Assembly: GCA_035578175.1 (NCBI GenBank)
Contig: JAQMRL010000003.1
Location: 99,121,969 to 99,185,968, forward strand
Source: Catonia carolina
Taxonomy: Eukaryota > Arthropoda > Insecta > Hemiptera > Achilidae
Length of the DNA stretch: 64,000 nucleotides
Direction of reading: 5' to 3'
Made by a program: the position numbers and the translations under genes. The notes beneath the pieces were generated by a model. The model made no database searches, was not told the DNA's origin, and saw only the letters and a program-made list of their open reading frames with translations. Below are positions 54,876 through 64,000 of the stretch, piece after piece; positions within the stretch are counted from its first letter, which is position 1; each line of letters opens with the position of its first letter.

Positions 54876-55270
54876 CATTAAAATAGAGTCACCACCACTA
54901 CACTAAGTACTGTCGGATTCAAAATTATATAGACTCGAGTTTAGCCGATTAGTATATCAAAATTGGCCAAACGTATTTTCATGAAAGATAAGTCAAAATT
55001 ACCGCTGATAAATTTTACGTTATGTGGTATTAAACATTTTTAAAAGTGTAAAGTACTGACGTATTAGCGCTGTAAAAAATTGCCTATATTTAATGCTCTT
55101 TTACGGAAGACTAAAAAAAATTTAACAAAGTTATTTTTTAAGCAGCCTATAAAATACGAACAGGTGCTCCGATCGTAACCAAATTTTGGGACAACACAGT
55201 CTATACCTTTTTCAATGAGTACCCAAAATTTTAATTTAGTGACCCGTTTAGTTTTTTACTTATTAAACTT
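54876..55270. other. AT-rich interval, nothing recognised
   Basis: No supported feature. Confidence 0.3.
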
Positions 55271-55271
55271 C

Positions 55272-56028
55272 AGGTCTTTTCCGTTTTCTGTATGCCACAA
55301 TCAAATCCGAATTCCCTGAAGGGTTGCACACTTCTCTCACTCTTGCGTCTACCGCGCCCATCTGACTAGCAATATTCCTGCGTAATGTCTGTCAACTCCA
55401 CCATTTCACAGTTAGTAACTACACAGTCTATTATAAATTTTGTAGTTACTTAATGATATTCCGACGGAGGAAGATGCTGCAGAGTTCCTTCAGGAAAGGG
55501 AATTATTGCATAATCACAGAAGATGTGACAACTAAAAAGTCTGTGTAAAACACTCGCACGACTTTCTCTTCCCAATGTGAATAATGAAATTAAACGTAAT
55601 AGTAACGTAGTAATATTTTTTTTTTATTTTGTTTAACGTCTGACTGTTCTGCAGTTACTGCTAATGCAGACGGTGTAGGATGAAATGATTTTTTGTAACG
55701 TATGAAAATATGCCGTGCCTGAATGGGATTCGAACCCAAGACCGCATGATGAGAGGCGAGCACGTTACCAACTATGCCAATGCGGGCGGCGTATTGTAAC
55801 GCGTATTGTAACGTAGTAATAGCAAAATAAAACAAAATGATAAATTAAACAACAGAACGTGTAACATAGTACTATATACTGGGACTGGAAGGACGTGCGT
55901 ACGCATGCGTGAGTGTGTGCATCAGTATGAAAATTCAGTAAGGCAGGGGGAGTAAGAAAAATGAACACTTTGCAACCCTACAGGGAATTCGGATTTGACA
56001 GTGGCATACAGAAAACGGAAAAGACCCT
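55272..56028. mobile_element. TIR element carrying a HINE end and a SINE-D
   Basis: Inverted ends GGTCTTTTCCGTTTTCTGTA (55272) and the complement ending at about 56026, extending ~48 bp. The interior holds a HINE 3' terminus (55541-55610, AAAACACTCGCACGACTTTC) and a SINE-D (55617-55812). Same family as 59063-59621, opposite orientation. Confidence 0.75.
55617..55813 (-). mobile_element. tRNA-derived SINE-D copy
   Basis: Minus strand: CCGCATTGGCATAGTTGGTA (A box) and GGGTTCGAATCCC (B box), with a body and A/T tail. Flanked by GTAACGTAGTAATA (about 55603-55616 and 55814-55827). Confidence 0.8.
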
Positions 56029-56267
56029 CAACTTTTTATAGAGGCGATATTTTGGTATCCAGATGACGTATGAACATGAGCCATATATCGTTGGATTAGC
56101 CACGAATCCCTATTGTGACAAGTGTAGTAAAACTACGGGAAGCGGGTTTTTTAGATAACTTTTTAAAAGTTTAAAAATTGGTGGTCTTGGCAGGGGATGG
56201 ATATCTCGAGCGGTGTTGGTAATTAATTTACATGTGCAATTTTGTGATTTAGTTTGTAATACTGTTT

Positions 56268-57380
56268 ATTACTTTCTCTTGCCTATATGAAAATATAAGA
56301 AGGAGAGTATTGTTTTCATGTCGATTTTTCGAAATCGAGTTTTCACCGGATCTACACGTTTTCAGACCCCATGAACCCAAAAAAACATGTTTTTAGCGAT
56401 TGGTCTGTGTGTGTGTGTGTGTATGTGTCTGAACAGAATATCTCAAGAACGGAACATCGTACGAACTTAAAACTTAATTTCCGACACGAACATTTCATCA
56501 AAATCGGTCAACCGGAAGTAGTAGTTTATTCGTATAATTTTTCACTTTTTTGCGATTTTCACTTGTTTTTAGCGATTGGTCTGTGTGTGTGTGTGTGTGT
56601 GTGTGTGTAAACAGAATATCTCAAGAACGAAACATCGTACGAACTTGAAACTTAATTTAGACACCACTACCCGACCCGACAATTTTCATCAAAAACGTCA
56701 ACCGGAAGTAGTAGTTGATTCGTGTAATTTTTCACTTTTTTACGATTTTCTCAAAAACTGGTCCTACAATATTTTTAAAATCGCCTCATTTACTACATTT
56801 GTTATGCTCTATAAGATAGGAAAGGCGCCATGTCTGCTGAAATTCTAGGAGAGGCTGTTTCACGTAAAAAAATTGTTTTTTTTTCAGATTGCAACTTCAA
56901 TATGCACTTAGCGCAAAAATGTATATAACAAAAAATGTAGAGAATTTAAAATCCCACAACTTTTATTTCAAACATTTTTTTTGTATAACGCTTACTTTAT
57001 CGATAATTAGCGATTTTTCGTTTTTTTCTCACGAAATCGTGTAAAAAAAATCGATTTTTTTACGATTTCAGCCTTATTATTGATTTTATGACAAGAATGT
57101 ATAATCAAATTTATAGCAATTTAAAAGATCTTTAACTTTTATTTAGAGAATTTTTCTCTACAGAGCCTAGTTTAGCATGAAAGAGTGATTATCCGTATTT
57201 TTAAGCCAAACAGAGGTCGATTTTCATTTTGCGTCTTTCACTCATGATAAAAATAAGATTATTTTTATTTTTTTGAGGTTAGTTTATTTCTAATGTTTTA
57301 TTACTAATTTTAGGTTACATTGGTCATTATATTTTGCATTGGCAAGAGAAATTTGTGTGAGTATTTCTCACCAGATTTTT
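56268..57380 (+). mobile_element. HINE family copy with an internal tandem duplication
   Basis: A plus-strand copy with both termini. The block from TGTTTTTAGCGATTGGTCTG (about 56391) through the (GT)n to GCGATTTTC is repeated directly from about 56563, adding ~175 bp. Confidence 0.8.
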
Positions 57381-57619
57381 ATATATTGAGGAAAACCGTT
57401 AGTCTCTTGGAACCGTTCTCTATCTTCGAACTGAAGTTTAATTTTGATACTCTCTCTACCCAATTGAGTTACTTTTTCTTCTCTTACAATATTATTGTTT
57501 ATTACTTAGATTTTTGTTTGTGATTAATTCGTTTATGATTCACTTGACTAAGAGTCGCTTGGATAAAATGATATTAGTTGTCACTACATTAAATTAAATT
57601 TTCCTTAAAAGAAATACAC

Positions 57620-58552
57620 AAAAATCTGGTGTGAAACACTCACACAACTTTCTCTTGCCAATGCAAATAATTAACAATAAACCTAACATTAATAATAAAA
57701 TATTAGAAATAAACAAAAAACTAACCTCAAAAACATAACCATATTTTAATCATGAGTGAAAGACGCAAAATGAAAATCAACCTCAGTTTGGCTTAGAAAT
57801 ACGGAAAATCACTCTTTCTCTCTAAACTAGGCTCTGTACAGAAAAATGCTATAAATAAAAGTTGTAGATCTTTTAATTTTCTATAAATTAAATTATATAC
57901 ACTTTTGTCGTAAAATGCATACTAAGGCCGAAATCTTTAAAAAATCAATTTTTCACACATTTTCGTGAGAAAAAAAACAGAAAATCGCAAATTACCGCTA
58001 AACTAAGCGTTATACAAAAAATTGTTTGAAATAAAAGTTGTAGAATTTTTAATTCTCTACAACTTTTATTATATAAAGTTTTGCGCTAAAATGCATATTA
58101 AAGCTGTAATCTTAAAAAAACAACGTTTTTACGTAAAAACAGCCTCGCCCAGAATTTCAGCAAACATGACGCCTACCCTATCTTGTAGAGAATAAAAAAT
58201 TGAGTAAACCAGGCGATTTTAAAAAAAATCGTAGGACCAGTTTTTGAGAAAATCGCAAGAGTGAAAAATTACACGAATAAACTACCACTTCCGGTTGACC
58301 GATTTTGATGAAAATGTTCGTGTCGAGTCCGGTAGTGGTACGTAACTTAAGTTTTAAGTTTCAAGTTCGTACGATGTTCCGTTCTTGAGAAATTCTGTTC
58401 ACACACACACAGACCAATCGCTAAAAACGTGTTTTTTGGGTTCAGGGGGTCTGAAAACGTATAGATCCGGTGAAAACTCGATTTCGAAAAATCGACATGA
58501 AAACAATACTTTCCTTCCTATATATTCATATAGGCAAGAGAAAGTAAAAATT
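57620..58552 (-). mobile_element. HINE family, full-length copy
   Basis: Both termini and all internal blocks present. The AC repeat is short. One of the least damaged copies. Confidence 0.85.
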
Positions 58553-58972
58553 GAATTCCAAGTTAAGAAGAGACTATATTAGGTAAAAACGAAGTAACAA
58601 AGTAGTGCATTTTATAACATGCTGTACTGCATTGCAGTCATTGTAGGCCTACTCACTGCAGGCGTATGAAACAACAAATCACCTACGACAAAACAAGGGG
58701 TAACAACATCTCTTGTGTATGTTAGATTATTTTGTTAGAAGCAACACTCTTCTAATGCATCCCTTCCGTTTTTTATACGTAGATTATATCCAGTCACAAC
58801 CTTGTTTCTACTATACTTATTCGATTACGTCTACACCTCATTACATTTCTGTTGTTACGCGCGTATTTTACTCTAAGTGCATTTCACACTAGACTGCATT
58901 AATATTTCATCAAAGAAAACTGCTTTGTCATTGCATTAATATTTTAAAGGGCAGGGACAGAGTTAAAGTAAA

Positions 58973-59710
58973 ACCTCGATTAACCATCACGGTTTTAACC
59001 GTAACTTTCTGTTATCCGTCAGTGCCCAAAAAATAAATTTATTATATTACAGTACAGTATCTGGGTCTTTTCAGTTTTCTGTATGCCACTATCAAATCCG
59101 AATTCCCTGAATGGTTGCACTCGTGTTCATTTCTCCCAACCCCTGCCTTACTGAGACAGACACACTCACTCACGCGTACACACATCCTTCCCAGTTACAC
59201 GTTGTTGTTTTATTTCTTATTTCGAGTTTTTTTTATTTATATTTTTTTATTTACAGGTTACTTATAACTTATCTAATTGTTTACATTTAATTATTATTAC
59301 ATTACTATAACGTTATATTTTTTAATTATTTATATTGGGAAGAGAAAAACTTTTTTAGTTATTACACCATCTGGATTATGCAATAACCCCCTTTCCTGAA
59401 GGAACTCCGCAGCATCTTCCTTCATCCGAATATTATTAATTTACTGTATATCATAGAAGACTGACTATGTCGACTTAGGTATTTAACTGTGAATGGGAGT
59501 ACAGTTGACCTTACGCAGGAGTATTGCTAGTTAGATTGGCATGCTAGACGCAGGAGTGGGAGAAGTGTACACTTCAGAGAATTCGGATGTGATAGTGGCA
59601 TACAGAAAACGGAAAAGATCCCAGTATCTATTTTATAAAGAGTGAGTTTGATGGAACATCGCAAATACGGAACACTGCCACACAGAAAAATCGAGCCTCA
59701 ATAAAACAGA
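58973..59710. mobile_element. Possible pogo-like MITE interrupted by a TIR element
   Basis: The left sequence AGTAAAACCTCGATTAACC and right sequence (inverted) TTTTATTGAGGCTCGATT resemble pogo/Tigger-type ends. The element at 59063-59621 lies between. The match of the two ends is only partial. Confidence 0.35.
59063..59621. mobile_element. TIR element (559 bp) with 8-bp target duplication
   Basis: Ends GGGTCTTTTCAGTTTTCTGT and, inverted, GGATCTTTTCCGTTTTCTGT, extending ~48 bp. Flanked by CAGTATCT (59055-59062, 59622-59629). An 8-9 bp duplication fits hAT, P or MULE-type elements; the GGG ends fit MULE-like ones best. It contains a HINE 3' end at 59335-59395. Confidence 0.75.
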
Positions 59711-59747
59711 AGATGACAGATTATTTAAAAGTGTGTACGTCGGATAT

Positions 59748-59830
59748 TAAAGTTGTCGGAAAATCCTACAACGTTTATTTCAAGCGTTTTTGCAACAACG
59801 CTTAGCTTAAGGTGCAATTTACAATTCCTT
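59748..59830 (+). mobile_element. HINE core fragment
   Basis: AATCCTACAACGTTTATTTC and ACGCTTAGCTTAAGGTG match the first core unit. No ends. Confidence 0.5.
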
Positions 59831-59959
59831 AGCGAATTGCAAAGGAGTTGTGAAATTTTTAATCGCGGGAGTTCCGGGAATAACGAAACCAAACCTACAA
59901 GAACAAGGGGTTATGCACGTCAAACACAAAAAATTAAAAACATACTGATAATTATAATA

Positions 59960-60320
59960 TTTTTTTGTCATCAGTCTCTCGACTGGTTTGATGCAATTCT
60001 CCACGCTGTCTATCTTGCGCAAGTCGTTTCATATCTAGATACCTGTAACACCCTACATTTTTTTTAAATATGCTTTATATATTCTAACCTTTGCCTCCCC
60101 TTATAATTCACTCACTCGACAAAACCGTCCATTTTATTGATAGCCTAATACCTGGATGTCTCAAGATACTATGCCCCACTAGCCTATCCCGTTTTCTGGT
60201 AAGATGCTTCCACATACTTCTTTTTTCATCCTCTCGCCTAAGAAGAACCTCTAAATTACTTATTTTGTCCACCCATCTAATCTTTAACATTTTCCTTTAA
60301 CGCCACATTTCGAAAGCTTC
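59960..60320 (-). pseudogene. LINE reverse-transcriptase 3' end
   Basis: Minus strand: AFEMW, MLKIRWVDKISNLEVLLRRE and KRDRLVGHSILRHPGI are the RT C-terminal motifs of a widespread arthropod LINE group. These are followed by the terminal CATCAAACCAGTCGAGAGAC, TGATGAC and a poly(A) (T-run at 59960-59966 on the plus strand). 5' truncated and frameshifted. Confidence 0.75.
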
Positions 60321-60995
60321 TATCTAACTAATTTTAGTATACACTGATTAATTCAGAGAAAAAACATATCTTATAGAGACACAACTTTTGCTTCAACCTC
60401 GCTGAACGAAATTAACGTACAAACGCCGTCCTTTCTCTCTAATTAGAACTAAGAAGCTTGTTTATTTTAATACTCGTAAGCTATTCAAAAACTTCTGTGC
60501 TTTATGTTATAAAACTACAAACGTAAACTTTGCCGATTGGAAATTTTGCGCTTCTCTTATTGTTTTCTCTAACGAAAAGAAATTCACATTCGCCACTTGA
60601 TGATCAAAATTTCAATTTTTGAAATTAAAAAAAATATAACTATATCCCTACATTAGTAGGAATGCAATATGTCATTGACCTTCATGTAGGTAAGTCCAAT
60701 TGTATTCACGCAATGGTTACCTCACAGAGCTTTAAATTTTTTAACAACTGAATTCCATCTATGTTTATGTGTAATTTGTGTTCCGCCCACAAAGTATTTA
60801 CAATCCGTAATGTTAAACGGTGTATCTCGGCCGACGGAGCCTAGCTGCTACTAGTCAAACTAAAAACATCATACGCGTTGGTGAATATACACTCGCTACG
60901 CAAATTGAAAATAACGTTTCATGAAAGGTAGATCAATTCATTTCCGAAGATGTTTCTTTCAAAATTACAGCCATACAATGAATTTTATAGTGAGA
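60321..60995. other. AT-rich interval, nothing recognised
   Basis: No supported feature. Confidence 0.3.
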
Positions 60996-60997
60996 AT

Positions 60998-61313
60998 ACC
61001 TCACCGGGTTGGTCTATCATGAGATAAAGTCGTCGCCGGCGCGAGTCACCTGTATAACAGTTGATTTATAAAAACGAAGGTTTCGTGGTTCAAATCCTAG
61101 TAAAGGTAGTTATTTATATACGAATTTGAATAATAAACATTGGTTACAGGTGTACTTTGATGGTTGGGGTTCAATTAACATCCTCAGGAATGGTCGACCT
61201 GAGTCTGAATAAGACAACACTTCATACATATCATCCTCATCTTAATGGGTTACGGAATTGCTACTTGCTCTAAATTGAACAGATTGCAACGTACACACAT
61301 TAGGGATTAAAAA
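60998..61313 (+). mobile_element. SINE-C, full copy
   Basis: Head CACCGGGTTGGTCTATCATG (A box interrupted), B box GGTTCAAATCC, body and A/T tail. A HINE 3' end begins directly at its tail. Confidence 0.75.
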
Positions 61314-61558
61314 ATAAAAATTGGTGTGAAACACTCGCACGACTTTCTCTTGCCAATGCAAATAACGAACAATATAATTTAAGTAATAAAACATTAGAAA
61401 TAAACAAAAAACCTAACCTTATTTAAATCATGATTGAAAAACAAAATGAAAATCAACCTCAGTTTGACATAAAAATACGGAAAATCACTCTTTCACGCTA
61501 AACTAGGCTCTGTAGAGAAAAATGCTCTAAATAAAAGTTATAGATCTTTTAATTTCGA
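61314..61558 (-). mobile_element. HINE family, 3' fragment
   Basis: From TGGTGTGAAACACTCGCACG to GTTATAGATCTTTTAATTTC. It stops at the second core unit. Confidence 0.7.
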
Positions 61559-61559
61559 T

Positions 61560-62825
61560 AGGAGTCGATATTTTACTTAGTATAGTAGCGCTTAAACTCC
61601 CATATGAAATACATTGCTTATGGGCTTTCCATAGTGGATTTTGAATGTGAAATCAACTATAGGTAGGTTTTCGTCTAGCAAAAATCCAGACCCTAACCGG
61701 AGGTCTTCCTTTTTGAAATCTAACGCGCTAACCAATACGTCACGGAAGTAACCTTATATACGTACCTTGTTCTTTAATTTAACTTTTGTTTCATTGCTAT
61801 TGGGCGATTATACCTACATAACCTTTGATTTGTACTTAGGTAATAAGATGTGATATAAAGATAACAAAATCCCTGACTAACCGGCAACTGAATCCAGGAC
61901 TCCTGTTATAGAAGTCAGTTGCGTTGATCTTTTACATCGGGCCGGAATTTAATTGTACATATCACAATATTGTATTTATTATTTTAAGTAGGCTATATAA
62001 CAAATGAGTACAACACTGTAAGTATTTTTTTTGTGAATAACACATAGCATCAAAATCGGTGAATAAATGAGTACGGCTTGCCATAAAGTAGGGTTATTGT
62101 TAAACGAATAGGAAAGAGTGGAACTGGTAAAAAATTCTACAGTAATCAATAACTTAATAAACCACAGAAAAAGGGTGAAGGCCTTTCAAATAATAAAAAT
62201 AAATCAACCCAGCATTCTTTAGCAGAAAGCATTTATGTTTTTTAAAGAAAATAATCAATACAACTTCAAATCAATGAAAGAAAAAACAAGTTTTCATAAA
62301 TTATGTCAGACTTGGATTAAAAAAAAATGAAAATATTATATCTAAAAGTAACAGAAATGAATTTTTTAAAATTTATTTTAAGTCGCACCAACATCTTGGT
62401 TATTAGCTACTACATTGGGTTGATTTTTAGTTTTACGTCCGACTGTTTTGGAATTACCTGATCCATGATCTGAGACCTGATCGGGAATCGAACCCGAGAC
62501 CCCGGCGTGATGATTTCGGATAAATGGGATTCTACGGATGGCATATTTAAGTTCACGCCTAATATTTTCATTTCTTTTAGACAGCAATTAAATACATTGC
62601 TAAAGATTTTAATAGTCTCATCTCAGCAGCCTCTATCATTGAAATCTGCTCAGCTATCAGGAACATTCTGACATCATCAGAACACTCTGAACCAATTTTT
62701 AATTACCGTGGTGATAAAACTTTAAAACGGTCTCCTTCTGCATTTTACTCAAAAGTGTATACAAGCCTTTGAAACTTATCCAATTTAATTTCTGCATTTT
62801 GTTCTTGAACATTCTCTTTAAATAA
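61560..62825. other. AT-rich interval with SINE-E fragments
   Basis: tRNA-like fragments are visible at about 61670-61745, 61870-61935 (TTGCGTTGATC) and 62432-62515 (CGGGAATCGAACCCGAGACC, a good inverted B box). No gene supported. Confidence 0.4.
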
Positions 62826-63286
62826 CCCAGCGGGTTGGTGTAGTAGTAAAGTCATCACCATGAGTCAGCTGACATATGGAGACAAAGGTTCCGCAGTTCA
62901 AATCTTGGCGTAGTTCAGCCAATCCGAATTCATTAGTTAAATAGCGTGCAGTTATAGATTTGCGATCATACCTTTCTTCGTCCCTTGCCTACATGCGCAA
63001 GATAACCCACAAACAAGTCAAAAAACGAGTGAATAGTTTATTTCAATTTCTTGATTAGAAGGATAAAATGTTTTAACAGTGAGTGGTCTTAGGAAACACC
63101 CTGCACTTGTGTAGCTATTCGAGTTGATACACCAATTCAGTTTGGACATACAGTAACTGTATTTACTTTAATATGGATTTGAATATTAGACAGTGGTTAC
63201 AGGTGTATTTTGATGGTTGGAGTTCAATTAACCATACTTCTCAGAAAAGGTCTGCCTGAGTCTGTACATGACTAAACCTCATACAT
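62826..63286 (+). mobile_element. SINE-C copy with ~260-bp interruption
   Basis: tRNA head at 62828-62915 (GCGGGTTGGTGTAGTAGTAA, CAGTTCAAATC) and body at 63170-63286 (TTTGATGGTTGGAGTTCAAT). The intervening DNA is not SINE-C and not otherwise recognised. Confidence 0.6.
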
Positions 63287-64000
63287 ATACGAGGTGTGGC
63301 TATTAGATAAAGAGACTGACATTGTAAAAAAATTAATTTTAATTTTATACACAATGACTTATTGTCACCTTCAATATACACTCCTTCTCTATCCCTACAA
63401 CACTCCATGCGAATTTTCCATCGTTGGAAACAGTGCTGCTCAAAAATGTTTGAAATGAAGCTTGCAAAAATGTTAGTATTGATGACACTTTGTACGCGAT
63501 TAAAAATGACCCAAATTTTTTGGAAACGATAATAACATGTGATGAAACGTGGTTTTTTACTTGATCCGGAAATAAAACGCCAATCCATGCACTGGAAGAG
63601 CTGAACTTCACAGAGAGCCAAAAAAGCTCGAATGAGCAAGTCAAAATTTAAAGCAATGATGATTGTTTTTTTGATATCCATGGGATTGTGTACCTTCACT
63701 GGGTTCCTGAAGGTCAAAAAAATAATCAATATTACTACCTTGAGGTACTTTCTAAACTATGTCAAAGAGTAAGGAAAAACGTCCCAAAATGTGGAAGGAC
63801 AAATCATGGGTTACAGCATCTCAATGTTAAAACATCCACCTTCTTCACCAGATCTTGCACCATGTGACTTCTACCTGTTCCCTAAGAAGGTGAAATCTGC
63901 ATTAAAAGGGACAAGATTTGAGTCTGTGGAAGCTGTAAAAGAGAAAGCGGCACGTGTCCTGAAGGAGCTGACAGAAGATGACTTCCAGCACTGTTTCCAA
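63287..64000 (+). pseudogene. Rearranged mariner-like remnant, cut by the window edge
   Basis: Starts with the end-like TACGAGGTGTGGCTATTAG. Positions 63350-63445 encode on the minus strand the transposase C-terminus (HCFQRWKIRMECCRDREG). From about 63468 the plus strand encodes IKNDPNFLETIITCDETWFF (first catalytic Asp), then with frameshifts DPEIKRQSMHW, MIVFFDIHGIVYLHWVPEG and QYYYLEVLSKLCQRVRK. After a deletion of the second-Asp region comes SPDLAPCDFYLFP and RFESVEAVKEKAARVLKEL. Several stops and frameshifts. Inactive. Confidence 0.7.

Noticed and set aside
63241..63729. 162-codon minus-strand frame
   Set aside because: Only a short part matches a transposase C-terminus. The rest is antisense to the mariner relic.

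Overview
The window looks like gene-poor, AT-rich nuclear DNA of an arthropod, most likely an insect. The order is not resolvable from the sequence alone. Reasons: spliced-exon signals instead of operons; tRNA-derived SINEs with target-site duplications; Jockey-type LINE remnants; mariner, pogo, hAT and other TIR transposons; and no bacterial gene structure. Nearly every short open frame longer than about 60 codons is a chance frame or lies inside a repeat.

Repeat layer. About two dozen copies of one ~0.94-kb family dominate (2578-3510, 13068-13992, 14286-15215, 16234-17174, 17645-18564, 28088-29046, 32417-33775, 35668-36615, 43597-45900, 48096-49045, 56268-57380, 57620-58552 and fragments). 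It has 13-bp subterminal inverted repeats, a 5' hairpin, a GT microsatellite, a 3' stem-loop and insertion into T-runs without a clear duplication. That architecture fits a Helentron-associated (HINE / DINE-1-like) non-autonomous rolling-circle element, and I use 'HINE' for it below. The second family (called SINE-B here) is a ~390-bp retroposon ending in (AAC)n with 10-12 bp duplications. The third (SINE-C) is a ~320-bp tRNA-headed SINE. Two further tRNA-type SINE families (D, E) are present.

DNA transposons. An apparently complete mariner (43889-45236, 43-bp perfect TIRs, open DD34D transposase) sits inside a HINE. Decayed relatives lie at 15345-15822, 46068-46847 (long-TIR element with an N-terminal transposase remnant), 53202-54873 (pogo-like), 30486-31029 (pogo/Tigger deletion derivative keeping a PIP-box C-terminus) and 63287-64000 (rearranged mariner running off the edge). 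MITEs of TTAA, TA and 8-bp target types are scattered through the window. A 1.04-kb near-perfect palindrome (51944-52980) splits a Jockey LINE.

Host-gene layer. Several short minus-strand open blocks have good splice sites and compatible phases (12842-12921, 9354-9442, 4653-4711, 4112-4146, 3969-4057, 3859-3928, start exon 22492-22581). They suggest at least one multi-exon gene on the minus strand, whose introns hold most of the repeats. I do not recognise the protein. Two other phase-0 start-exon candidates lie upstream at 32268-32306 and 50726-50749.

Region by region: 1-9.4 kb holds terminal exons, a TTAA MITE, HINEs, SINEs and a Jockey remnant. 9.4-23 kb holds middle and first exons, a 72-bp tandem repeat, a MADF-like pseudogene, HINEs, a mariner remnant and a LINE-in-SINE. 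23-31 kb holds a tandem duplication split by a HINE, a foldback, a 180-bp array and a PIP-box MITE. 31-46 kb holds AT-rich intervals, nested HINEs, a MITE pair, a hAT MITE, a perfect hairpin and the intact mariner. 46-64 kb holds the TIR elements, the palindrome in Jockey, the pogo relic, chimeric TIR elements carrying HINE ends, a LINE tail and the mariner relic.
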